NCBI GenBank assembly: GCA_036571765.1
Contig: BROE01000002.1
Location: 4,609,809-4,673,808, forward strand
DNA from: Plecoglossus altivelis
Taxonomy: Eukaryota; Chordata; Actinopteri; Osmeriformes; Plecoglossidae
Direction: 5' to 3'
DNA: 64,000 nt
The translations under genes and the position numbers were made by a program. Position 1 is the stretch's first letter; every line of letters starts with the position of its first letter. The notes under the pieces were generated by a model. The model was not told where the DNA came from and made no database searches. It was given only the letters and a program-made list of their open reading frames with translations. Positions 37,076 through 49,100 of this stretch are shown piece after piece.

Positions 37076-38239
37076 ACCTGTGCTTCTGTAGCCAACAACA
37101 ATGATCATTGCTGGGAAAACATAGATGGATACAGAGAGGGGAAAAAGGCCACATAGGTCTACAGTAATTAAAACTAGCCACAACAGACAATTACAACATC
37201 CAGAGGGCTTTCAGTAATAGCAGTTGGATAGCTTACATATTCGTAATAAGCCTGAAGTTCACTAAACCCCTCAAAAAAAAACAATAGCTTCAGCCAGCGA
37301 GCCTTTAGATCTGTCACACAGTGCCCAGGAGATGCACCGAGCTATAAGGTTGGAGTTAAATTAGCTTTCTGTAGGACACACTGTTGCCAGAATAGACTGA
37401 AACTCAACCGAAGGGCTTTTGGGATTTTTGGAACACACTCTACATGATTTATGTGGATTTTTGCAAAAATCCCTGTTCGGTTGAGAAATCCCAGAACCGT
37501 ATGTCTGCGTTGGGCTGAACAACTGTCACAGCATTTCCTTTACCCCTGCTATCAAGGGCTGTGCAGCTCTCTGCTTTCATTGTCAAATGTGCAGTAAAGA
37601 GACCAGCAGTTGATTTAGAGGTAATGGTTGTACTTGACTCAATAAATGACTGAAACTCCCCTTAATAGTTTCTAATGACTAACCTCGAGTTCAATTACAG
37701 GGTTAACTTGTTAGCGCAGCATGCACATCTTTTACCGGCGTAAATAAACTGCGAATACACCGGTATTAAGACCTTTAACGGGCGGCGCTATCAACCCGAC
37801 AGGTCTGGAAGTTCTCCGTGAAACCCGAACTCTCTGAGCGAGACGAATTACCCGGCTTCTCCCGGCCTTCCATTTGTCATCGCTAATGATCGAAGTCTCC
37901 TCCCTCTCGCTCTCGGGTTGTTTTACCTATAATTATGGATTGATTTGTGACTCGGAGGCTGAAACGTTTGCGAACGAGTGAGAGAAAGTTAGAATTGAAC
38001 TCATTAAAGTTTGTATCATCCAGTGTTTAGCACACTGATTATGGCAAGGGGAGCCATCTGCTTGTGGGAGCACGGATCCCATAGCTGCTCTGTATAATTT
38101 ACCAAACAAAGTTTGCCTCTCCATCCAGAAATCAGCCGTCCAAGTGGGAATAGCCAAGGCGTCTGATGCCCGGCAAACTGCGAGCAGGTGTATCTCGGCT
38201 GAATCCCCTCTGCAAAGATGCTCCGTTTGATGTTTTCCC

Positions 38240-38350
38240 CCAACGACGACCATCTCACAGCATTAATTAGCGGAGTTAGCCATTCATCTCTTCCGCGGAG
38301 TCAGATTGCCTGATTATGAAACGAAATTGAGTCGCCTGGTGCTTCATTAG
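38240..38350. promoter_or_regulatory. Candidate conserved non-coding element
   Basis: A short block with CAGCATTAATTAGCGG, TGCCTGATTATGAAACG and GGTGCTTCATTAG, close to the consensus sites of LIM and paired-class homeodomain factors. It ends at a C19 homopolymer. Regulatory function is inferred only. Confidence 0.3.
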
Positions 38351-41300
38351 GGGGTGATGTCACCAACGCCTCCCCCCCCCCCCCCCCCCCGGTTCATAAG
38401 GAGGATTTTAGGGCGCGATTACAGTCGTTCATCGCCGTTAGCAGGTGACGGCTGGTCGACTGCGTCAGATTGATACGACGCTTCCAGAATGGAGAGTGGG
38501 TTCAAGATGACGTCTGCACGTCACGTGGGTTTGTGAGTAATGTCTGAGCACTTACAATTGATGGCTGCAATATGTACTCGCATGACATTATAGATGAGGC
38601 TAACCTTTAGGTGAATGAATAGGCTATGCAAAGTAGGAAAATAAACAAGTGAAGAGAGAATGGTAGATGGGTAATGACACATATAAACTCTTTGAAGTTA
38701 TCTGGGATGCAAAGCACTTTCGATAGGTAAATGTTTAATGCCAAAAGGTGTGGGAGTGAAAAGGTGATGGATCTCTCACAAACAGTGTGCTTTCTTGATG
38801 TCATCTAGCATTCAAGCGTAAACACAAAACAAGCTCTCACCGGCCCTTATAAATTAACTGAGATGAACGAGGATTTCTCAAACATGAGTGATCCCCTTTC
38901 ATCCATCATGTCTTCCTGAAGTCTTCATGGGAGTTATTGAGAACGTTTGCTGGAACGCAACAAAAAGCTTGGTTGCAGCTTAAAGTAGCATCTCCCGAAA
39001 GACTGAAGATCTAAAAAGTTATATTTACAGGTATTCTAATTTATTTTGCGGTTGGGTTTAGTGTCTAGTTTAAGTGCTCGATCCATTTCTCTCAGCTAAT
39101 AAAGACAGCAACTCTGGGATAAAACATGTTCATTACCTTTCAAAGTTCAATGGGTTTTTATCTTTTCTATTAAGAGGGCTTTAAGCGCCTTGTTAAGTCC
39201 CCCATTAATTCAGCTCATATTGATCACACTGACACTGCCGAACCAGCCAAACATCATATTTTCCCAAAACAACTTCTTGCCTCTGCAAAATGCACGCTGA
39301 TTACTTTAAAAAAAGTCGAACTCTCAGTACTCAACTCTATCCATTAGTGATCAGCGGTATTTGATATTTCATCTTAAGTGGTCATTACCTCCTTGCCAGT
39401 GCAATTACTGCAGGTATTGATGTACAGTTAATATGAAAGTACTCACCAGAGGTTTACAGATTTGTTTATGTTATGGATGACAAGAAATATAACTTTTTTA
39501 GCTTTCGATCATCTTTAGAACTGTGTCTGCTAGACTTCGTCCTTCAGCACCTCATCTTCAACTCTACTCCGGCCTCGTCTCTCGAAAATTTTGATCGATA
39601 GTTTGTCCAAACAGTTTTGATCCGGCTTACCGAACGGAGAATTTTCTTGCAAAGAAACCTCCGTTTGAAGCCGTTTCACACTGTTCTGTAACTACTTTGC
39701 GTGGCTACAGACAGCTGAAAGAAATGTAGCCAACGTCAGACTAGTCGGCTGTCGTTCCCAAGTGAGAACCCAAACTTTTTGGGGGGAGGGAGGAGGGGGG
39801 GGGAAGGTTCTGAAGTCCCACTCAGTCTCAGATCAACCAAACGTGAGTCACGACTTGACTTCCCTCGTGTCCTGCTGTGAATGGATACGCCGGGTAATCA
39901 CAGCGTGGCGGCAGCAGTCCTTGACACTCTCTGCGACCGCCTCTTTTCTCCTTTTGCCTCCATTACGTTTGTCTCTCGCAATAAACTAGAACTCGTCCTC
40001 GTTGCGCTACCACAGACGCTCAACCACCATTTTCTCGCCAACAACTTTTCCCCTGATACGACAAATACCACTTTCCCACCCTGTCTAAAGCTCCTTTGAC
40101 CCTCACCCTCCTTCAAATCCCTCCTCTTCCTCTGCCGGGAGCTGTAGTCAATTATGACTGCGGGCATCCCTCCATCCCCTCATCCCTCCATCCTGGCCCT
40201 GCCATGCCCCTCCGTGATTGATCCCAGGGCCCGGCGAGCGGCCATGGCGCCGGTCCAAGGCGCCGCTCCTCCTCCTTCAGGGGGAGACCTTTGTTCTCAT
40301 CACTGCAGAGAACGATGACCTGTCTGAAGTGATTGAGCTCCCCCGGAATGGCAGATGGAGGAATACATTTCCACCTTCCGTCCTCCGCAGGACTTTACAC
40401 CCAGGGAACAGGAAGGTCAATGGGAGGGGGAGGCGGGGAGGATTGGAGAAAAGAAAAGCAGGGGGGTGGGGTTGGGGGAGAGAGAGAGGAAGGCATTATT
40501 GTGTGTAGTGCAGTTTCACTGCATCTTGTAATGAGGACGGCGTACTAAGGATCAAAGATACATTTGTGCCTTGGAATAGTGGGGGTTTCAACTGCATGTC
40601 AGGATGGTTTTATCTGAGAGGTCAAATGGTGTCTGAGAAATTAAGTATCTGACCTTTATACTGAATAATACTGCTGTTTAGCATTCCTTGTCTACATAAA
40701 GGAGAACCCCCCCACTCCATGTGAACTTTAGGTGACATTAAGTTACCTAAACAGGCAGACTCTTATCTTACTGACGATGCAATTAAACGTTGACCCCTAG
40801 CTTAACTGACTATGTCACTTAGATGAGCCAAACCAAGTTCTAACCAATCCATCGTGCAAAGTTTCACGCACACACACACACACATGCGCTGGAACTTTAT
40901 ACGCAGTTATCAGTTGCTAATGCACAGGAGGATCATTTTCTGTATGTATGTTGTAAATGTACTTTCAGATCAAACCTGTCTCCTTGCTGGCAAGAATGAA
41001 ACCTTCCTTCATCCTACAAGTCGTTGCCATTCTTATTAAATGATTACCTAACAAAGTATAACCACTCGTTCAGTATTTTTGCCTCGGAGTGCTCTTCATC
41101 CAATGGCGCATTGCGTCTCTTTCTCTAGGTTATTAGAGAGGGTCAAAGGAAACTGAAATGTAATTTTGTTTTCCATTTCTGAACTACCTAGTTCACCACA
41201 GGAGTTCAAACATACGTCCTTTGGATGCCCTCTCCTTATCATCGTCACGTAGTCAGTGAAATACCTGGACCTTCATGTTCCAGATCAGACAGAAATCTAG

Positions 41301-43548
41301 AAAGCTGGCAGCTGTTTTTAAGGTACGGTTGTCAGCTGTGGCCAGCCCAAATAACCTCAAGAAGAAGGACACTTGAGAGAAACAATTGATTTGTTTGCGC
41401 TATAAAAAGGAAAACATGCATATTGATTCTTGTATTGACAACTTTGCAGGCTGGATAATATGCTGTTTATGCTGGGTGTTGATAATCGTGCGTTTTATCG
41501 TTTTGACATTAGCATTATCTCCACACAATGACAAGCATTATACGTTAAAAACAACTGCGGAAAAGACTAACAAATAGAAACGATTTAAGGACTAAATCCT
41601 TCAGAAATCCCTTTAGGTTTTCTTGAGTCGTGAATATTCATACGACGCTTCCAGCTCCTTAAAACATGTTTCAGAGGGAAAATATGGCATTGATGTATTA
41701 TCATTAGCTGGTGAAAATGATGGATACCATTCCTGGGATGAACTAAATTGCCACAATTTGTTTGGATCCTCAACAGAGAATTTCAGAGCATTAATAAAAC
41801 ATTATCAATCATTAGTATGTAACACACAGAGAGTGAGAGAGAGAGGTTGTTGATGCCTGAGTGCAAATGAGTCTAGCCGTTTCAGGAGACGCTGTAGTCG
41901 GCGAACCCTAAACACGTTTGTCTTCTCGGCTGCAACCCGCCCATGCCTGAAATTTTCAAAACAAGCCACATGAAGAAAAAATAAAGCTGTTTTGCATATT
42001 AGGATTGCGCACGTCAGGTTTTAAGTGGATTAATGCTGTGCGTGCTCCAAATATTGCTTATCTCAGTGTCTTGTAACCACTGTTAGCCTTCAGTCTCATA
42101 CCGGGTGCTCATGCCTTGTTAACAGGATTCCATGTTCAAGTCCTAATTGTTTGCGTGTACCAAAGTGCCGGTTCCTTAGGAAGAATGCATGATGCGAAAC
42201 CTATAATTACGTGGTCAGTTGACTAATGCAACAAAGCAGCTATTCCTGTATGATTTCATGACACCCGCAACATATTGATTCATGTTTAAGTCATTCATGT
42301 TTGCTTTCGTTTCCCCCCCTCTGAAACCAAACTGACAGAAGGCAGGAACATTATAAATAACTAGAGGTGTAGGCAGCATTCAACACAAGTTCCCTGCGAG
42401 AAGGGAGTATTTGAAAAAAAAGGGGGGGGGAGAAATCTGCGCCACGTCCTTTTTCCTCCTCCATCTTATAAATCTCTCGTGTTAAATATAGAGGACACTG
42501 AGGAAGAAAGGAAGAGGACCAGCTTCAAAAAATAATTAGTCTCTACAGGGGCAGAGGAGAGACAGAGGCTGGATATACCCATCCCCTGGCCCAACCTATG
42601 TTCAGGACTCTCTCTCTCTCTTTCTAAGTCCCAGATAACAGTCACTGATTTGCTGTCGCACCTGGAATGTCTGTCTCCCTCCAGCCTGCGGATTATCTGA
42701 AAGTCTGCATCAAACGTCGCCACAGACGAGCGGCCGCTCTCTCTTTGAGCTCCTGTCTGAGCAAGTGACGACTTTCATTACCAAAAACAAACTATAAATG
42801 CAACCCCCCCACACACACACACACATCCACCGATCAGCCAATCAGGAGAGTAGAACTTGTACCCTCGCCCACCGGACTGACGATAACCTGCAATGCCGGC
42901 TGGTCGAGCAGAGAGCGTCCGTTTACTGTCAAATGATCAACGACGATCATTATCATAGACATGGGACATTAAGCTTGAGGGAGTAGCGGTGGCAACACCT
43001 CGAGGCCTCTTCACACTGACACAGTGTCACACAAACAAATTTCCTTTGGAACAGTAGCCCGGAACAGCAGAACATCTGAGAAACCCAGCAAGCTGCAACT
43101 ATATGTTATCGTAACGCTTCTCCGGTGATGGGAAAAAAAAAAAACCTTCCGAAACACAAGGCCCGCAAAATAAACACCAACACCTATATAGTCTGCTTCT
43201 CTCCTTTGACAGATGCGAAACGGCCTCCTCTGATGTGGCAACTGATAGCAGAAGAAAGTCGGTATCTATGCAATTTGGCAGTTGCTTTGGCCCGTGACAA
43301 AGCACACATGCAAATGACACTGACGTGATGACATTTGAGTTAGCGCCTTTTCCTCTGACACCCCCCCCCCCCCCCCCCTCTCGTCTCATGTCGAAAGCTG
43401 ATGCCAACAGTCCGCAGTGTGAAGGTTCTGGGTAATGGATTCCCTGAAGGGAGGGGATCTCTGAGTCAGTCTCCAGTACACTGAACCGCCTCTGTAACAC
43501 AAAGCCCGCAATCTAAAACAGTGTGGGAGAAGCATTGTCTGGCGCCGA

Positions 43549-43590
43549 GGGGGAGGAGGAGGAGGAGGAGGAGGAGGAGGAGGGGGGGGG
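43549..43590. repeat. (GGA)n microsatellite and G run
   Basis: About ten GGA/GAG units followed by nine G. The minus-strand poly-Leu peptide across it is an artefact. Confidence 0.95.
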
Positions 43591-44242
43591 AGGGGTTGAA
43601 AGACGACGAGGAAAAAAGAAGACCAGTTTTGAGGAATAGCGGAAGTGTCATTGAGTGCTGCTCTGCAAGGTCACTTGTGGCTGTTAAAAAGTCTTTGGCT
43701 TTAGTAAAAGCCTGACCCAACACCGTACTGGGTCACAGAGAGGAAGGCTTTTAACATGAGGCAGGTCCACATTAAAGTACTGCTGGAAGTATTAAAGGCG
43801 CTTTAAAAAAAACACACAAAAAACATTTTCTCACCATTGAGCAAGAGTAGTTTTTAACCTGTTTGGATTTGAGCAGGTTGTCTACTTCCTCCCACTGTTA
43901 GCTGCCTTCATATCACAGCTTTTACACTTTCATTGGCCTGTGGGTTTGAACTATATGCATTAATGCATGTCATATCATAACGGCATTCACCACGGTTACA
44001 GTTTGTTACACAGTGTTGCTATTTCACAGTGTGAACGGCTTTCAGAGCATGTAGGGACATTTTGCTGTACTGAAAGAGCTCCAGGTGTGAGATGCATGGC
44101 CCCACGATGCCGAGGGGCATCGGAGTGTGTGAACCTCCCCCGTCTTCCATCAACTCCTCCGAGGCCTGTTCTACCAGAGCCATGCTGACAGCTCTCCACA
44201 AACCAACTGTCTCCTCTCCCAGGTATTTAAGATAAGGTCCTG

Positions 44243-44281
44243 GAGGGGGGTTGGGGTTGGGGGTGGGGTTGGGGTTGGGGG
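44243..44281. repeat. G-rich GGGGTT-type array
   Basis: Repeats of GGGGTT and GGGGGT in tandem, six G runs in about 40 bases. It resembles telomeric TTAGGG repeats but lacks the A and is short. It can form a G-quadruplex on the coding strand of the intron. Confidence 0.85.
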
Positions 44282-45125
44282 AGAGATGAGCTGGGCGTGG
44301 GGAGGGAGACAGTGCGGAAGATGAAGAGAGCTCCGGGTGGGTGAATGAGAGAAAGAGAGAGGAGGGAGGAACGCGGGTGAGAGACCGAAGGGGGAAGGAG
44401 AGAGAAAATGAAAAGACTGGAGGGTAGAGAGGACAACGGGGTGAGAGTTTTCTTTTGTTATCAACCGCCGTCTGAACGGGGGCTCCCATGAGAGCCTGAG
44501 AGCCAACAGGCCGGTCGAGACACCCAGGAGCCCCCCTCCCCTCCCCCTACCCTCCCCACCCCCTCCCCCCTCCACAGCCACAGAAGCTTTTGCTTGCCAT
44601 TCTACGAGTTCAATCTCAAACTGAAAGTAGGTGGCCAATCAATCCTACTGAGCCACAGTTGGGAGTTTAATTGACTTAACATTTTTTATTCAGAAACTCT
44701 TTTTGTCCACAACTCGAGGTCCAACTTCCAAATTCTAATTTACACTTATTTCCCTCATTCAAATACTCATGGTAGCCTGTAATGAAATGAAATAGCCAAC
44801 GCAAAATCTGGAATATGCGTAATAGCTTGCCGAGCTGAGATCAGTGGCTGCAAAAACAGAATAACGGATAGACTAAGACCTGATATGTAGTTGTATGGCA
44901 TGTTCTCTTGAGTCCTTGGCCTGATGGAAAGTTTCAGGAGTCACAGTCTACAGTTAACTCCTCGTCAGCAGTAAAGGATTTTCTTCTAATCCATCTGATC
45001 TCATTAAGATGCCCAATAACATGTGATCATCCATCCATAAGGATTTCTTTAGCATGAGTTATTTTTTTAGACTTTTACTTTGACATTGGATTATATATGC
45101 ATTTAAAACATGATTTACTTTAAAG

Positions 45126-45127
45126 TA

Positions 45128-45179
<52 letters not shown>

Positions 45180-45186
45180 ATATATT
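45126..45186. repeat. GT/(TA)n microsatellite
   Basis: GTGTGTGTG followed by about 20 TA units, in AT-rich surroundings with several TATATTTAA and CATATG motifs. Confidence 0.95.
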
Positions 45187-45689
45187 TAAAGATGGCATAT
45201 TTAACATGAAAACGGTATATTTCATATGAAAGATGCATCAATCCTTCAAAGAAATTCTCCCGAAAAAAATGGAGTGGGAAAGAGTGACTGATGTGACCTA
45301 TGAGACGCCGCGTCCAAAAAAAGACCCCAAAAAAGACGCTTGATAGGCTACTGCATGCTGCTCAAAATGAAAGAGTCTCTCCTTATTAACAAGAAGGTCC
45401 TTCCCACATTTCGCCGTGACTTGGTGTATGCGAGAGCGTGACTTTGGCTGCCAGAACAAGCCCCCTGTGGGACACGACACAATTTACATAAGTAACATCT
45501 TGATTTGCTGTACCACAAAATTAGGCCCGTGTTATGTTCAATTAACTCCCCGTTCCTCGATGTAATTAAAACGCGACAGTCCCCCACTGTTCAATAACTT
45601 CACAACGGGACAGTCAGACGAGGGGAGGGGTGTGAAGGGAAGGCGAGGGAAAGTTTGAAAGATAAACCGCTTGTTCATCATGTTTTTCA

Positions 45690-46085
45690 TCAGATACGAC
45701 CTTGGCCAGTGTAGCGGTCGAGGTCCGAGGTGTCTTTGGAGAAGAGCCACGGTGGCCAGAAGTTGAACGTTAATGGGAGAAGCGTCAACGGTTGCGTTGT
45801 CGTGACAGCGCCCTCGCCAGCTGTTGGGTGGGAGAAGCGCGTGGCCGTTCGGTTGCTCGCGGCCGCGCCAGACGATTTTCCCTGGAAAATTGATCACGTC
45901 GGGGAAGGATTACGTTCCCGTGTATTACGCGGAGCAGTTTCGCTTCGAGGTTAACCGTTTTGTGTTCCACTCTCAATCCGCGCGCTCTTTGGTAATTGCT
46001 GTAATGGCAGCATTTAGGACGACGGGGGCATGGGGTTCCACTTGCGCATCGCAGCACGTCTTGTCTGACAGTCCCACTGAAAGGG
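45690..46085. promoter_or_regulatory. CpG-rich block inside intron 1
   Basis: By hand count about 35 CpG occur in some 400 bases, far above the surrounding intron and higher than expected from its C and G content. It includes GCTCGCGGCCGCGCC near 45858 and TCCGCGCGCTC near 45977. It is followed by a purine-rich (GAA/GGA) stretch. A 180-codon plus-strand frame (45824-46366) begins here but matches nothing I know and runs through the repeat. An alternative promoter or enhancer is possible. Confidence 0.45.
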
Positions 46086-46152
46086 TGAGAAGCAGAGAAG
46101 AAGGAGAAGAAGAGGAAGAAGAAGGAGGAGAAGAAGGAGAAGGAGAGGGGAA
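46086..46152. repeat. Purine-rich GAA/GGA tract
   Basis: GAAGAAGGAGAAG-type repeats, almost pure purine on the plus strand. Confidence 0.9.
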
Positions 46153-49100
46153 GAAAGACTTAGCACCCCTTAGAATGAGGTTAATGACACACATGCTCCG
46201 TGGGAGGGAGGGAGGGAGGGGATGGGATATGCAAGTCTTTTTTTGTGGTCCAAGTCACATTGTTGATGCAGGGAGTTCATTTGTCACTGCTTCCGATTGT
46301 GTGATGAAGTGCAGCGTGGATGGGAGGGGAACCACTATCATTTGCACGGATCCTACAACATCATAACTGCCGTGTCTTTTTCTGTCACTCAAGCCATTCA
46401 TCTTTATTGCACGTTTACACTGAAAGTGATGATGCCACCCACCGCAGGAAGTAAAACGTCTCTCTCGCTATACGGTGCCTCTTAAGTGGCCGTCACTCTA
46501 ACCCATCAAAGTTGCTTGTATGTAATATGCACATCTTAAATCATATCCGCATTTGAGGAAAAGGCCCAAACTACATTTTTTAGGCATCGGTAACAGCTGC
46601 ATCACTGTACTAGATGCAAAATTTAGCTGGTGTTATTCGCTCGCATGTGTGGGTAGTACAGTCCCATGTGATGAATTTAAATCTGTAAAACTTCATACCT
46701 ACCGCGTGCAACGCCCAAAACAACTTGTATTCGATCCCAGGATCATTCATGAAACCAAACACAACATGAATATCTATCTCAGCTCCACCAGTTGACTTTA
46801 CAAAGCAAGGAAGAGTTTTTACTCAAATTGCTCAGTGATTGGCCTCGTCTACTCCTGTTGCCCCAGACACCTTAGAGTCACGCCTCTCAAATCACGCTCC
46901 TTCAGCCATGTTTTATTCAACAAACCAGCAAATACAGCCTTGGATTTTACCATTTATTTATGACTTTTTTTTTTTCTTCTTCATAATGTGTGCTTCAGCT
47001 CTGGTACGCAAGTCTCAGGTGAATATGTTTTTGTCCATTTCAGGCAGTTTGCCGTGTTGGAAGCGAGGGTTCATTGGTCGTTAGAATATTTGGAGAGTGC
47101 CTCATTAACATGTAGCTAAAGACCAGCCCGGCTACATTAATGTGCACATTTTTACATCCAAGTTGGCAATGCTGCCTACACCTGCAACTTTCAACAGGAG
47201 CCCTACGTCCCACAAGCTTACTATAAAATGGTCTGAATAAATTACATCTATATTAAATGCTGTTTCCTTTCCCAGGAAATGTACCCCTTCCCTGTGGGAT
47301 AGGCTATTTATACACGGTGGAGACACAGCGCACTCCTGCAAGCCTTTTCTGCTTTTAGCAATAATGAACATTTGTCATTATGAAGTCCGGCTTTAGCTAA
47401 TTGGAGTATCTGCGTATTTTGAGACCGAGCAAGTGATCTAGGATCATCTTTTAGACGAAATCCACCAAACACGGCCAACACGGTTACCAAGCAGACCCAG
47501 GACCAATCACGGTCGACTATGTCTTTTTAGCATGGAGAAATACAGACGTGCTATAATCTCGAACGAATATATTCCAGTGTTGGAGTAATACATGTAATCC
47601 ATCGCCGGATCACACCGGTGAGTAAAAATGAAACACTCGACTTGAATGCAGGCCTTCCAGCGACCAACGTCTGGCGGTGTGGACAAAAATGGATTGATCC
47701 TGCAAGTTATTTCCACTGCTGAACTGACCATTCAGCATCACAGCTATGGCCATCGAACGTTGTCCAGCGTTCGTAGAGCAGAGGCTTTTGTAGTGTAACG
47801 CAGCTCATGTTGTCGCAGGCCTTCCCAGAGAGCCGACAGGAAGCTGGCAGGTAGAGGGGGGCGGCTAGATCGTGCCAGGGATCTTTGCGAAAGACTCCTT
47901 TTTAATCACACACACAAAAAACCCATCAGCCTACCAGATCAATGAAAATGTAAAGCAGAACCACATTTTAATTCTATTTGTGCTGATACCAGCTTAAAAG
48001 ATCCCCGTTGAAGGGTCCAGACTTCATTTTCCTGCCCCTGGCGTGGGTCCTAGTTATGTACACCCCCTCTTCTCCTCCTTCCCGCACGCCCGCCTCCTCC
48101 ACCCACTTCTCTCCTGACACACAATCCCTGCTGTTAAAACAAACCTATTTAATTTATTTATTTCATTATTTTGAAGCGCTGGAGAGGTAGACAACATTAT
48201 GAAGGGGGGGGAAAGAGGTTGAGAGGGAAAGTCAATCTGGAGAGAGCCACAACACCAATTACTCTGTAATGCACGAAAACAAAGTCGGGAACACATTAAA
48301 ATGGTCGGCCTGTTGAATGTATTCAAGGTGCTGCAGGTGGACGTCTCTGAACCCAGGTTTGAAAGCTAACAAGTTGGCTTTCTGCTGAGGTGTTAGCTGC
48401 ACCTCTTAGCGTCGCATGCATAATGAATGCGTTCTCGAGTGCATCCGCGCCGGTAACAAATCCCTCCGTTCGCTGTTTCTGTTTTCTGATCGGGCTGTTT
48501 GCGTTCGCCTGTGCACTTCCTGCGCTGTTTATTTTGCTGACGCCAAAGGTTTGCGCCGAGTCAAGAAAATGCAGCCCCTGCCTGTTAGGCTCCGACTTCG
48601 TCAGCTAGTGTGTCAGACAGCGATAAGAGAAGTTGAAACATAATTCACCCTTGAATCTTCCCAGCTCCTTCTAAGCGTTTGGCATTTGAGACGGCCAGAC
48701 AAAGGCAACATCAAAGTGAATGAGGGTGTGCTGTAACGGAAGGCATTAAACATATCCTGTGTGCACTAAATGGCATATTTTCTATGGGGACTGACAAGAT
48801 TTACATTAAATACAACAAGGTTGAAACATACATATGTTTAGTATAATAACTCTTAGAATGTGTGCGCGTCAGTTTTGCCATACATCTATCCTTCCATACT
48901 TCTGGAATATAAATTAGGGCCAGTATAAACAGCCTCAATACAAGCCGATAATGTAATTATAGGCCTACAATCCTTGATTGAAGTAATAAAGCTGAAGACC
49001 AAATATGCAACCATCCAGCGTGACGCAATAGATGGCCAGCTCCCAGTCAAATGAGATGGCCAAATGGAGTGTCCGCATTTGAACCCCCTGACTTCTAAGC

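Larger units (their letters stand above)
37076..45699. other. sorcs3 intron 1, no gene seen
   Basis: Mostly unique sequence. Simple repeats: C19 at 38372-38390, G-rich at 39780-39803, CA at 40866-40884, C18 at 43361-43378, GGA repeats at 43549-43590, a G-rich GGGGTT array at 44243-44281, purine-rich at 44280-44410, C-rich at 44527-44575, TA at 45137-45177. A possible regulatory block lies at 38240-38350. The 40218-40508 frame is open past a splice-like CCTCCTTCAG but is not recognised. No gene supported. Confidence 0.45.

Noticed and set aside
44019..44638. Overlapping 155-156-codon minus-strand frames rich in Pro, Ser and Leu
   Set aside because: They cross the GGGGTT array and purine-rich stretch and have no recognised domain.
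45824..46366. 180-codon plus-strand frame over the intronic CpG-rich block
   Set aside because: About a tenth is a Glu-rich translation of the GAA repeat, no domain is recognised, and no splice sites in frame were seen. The block is kept as a possible regulatory region, not a gene.
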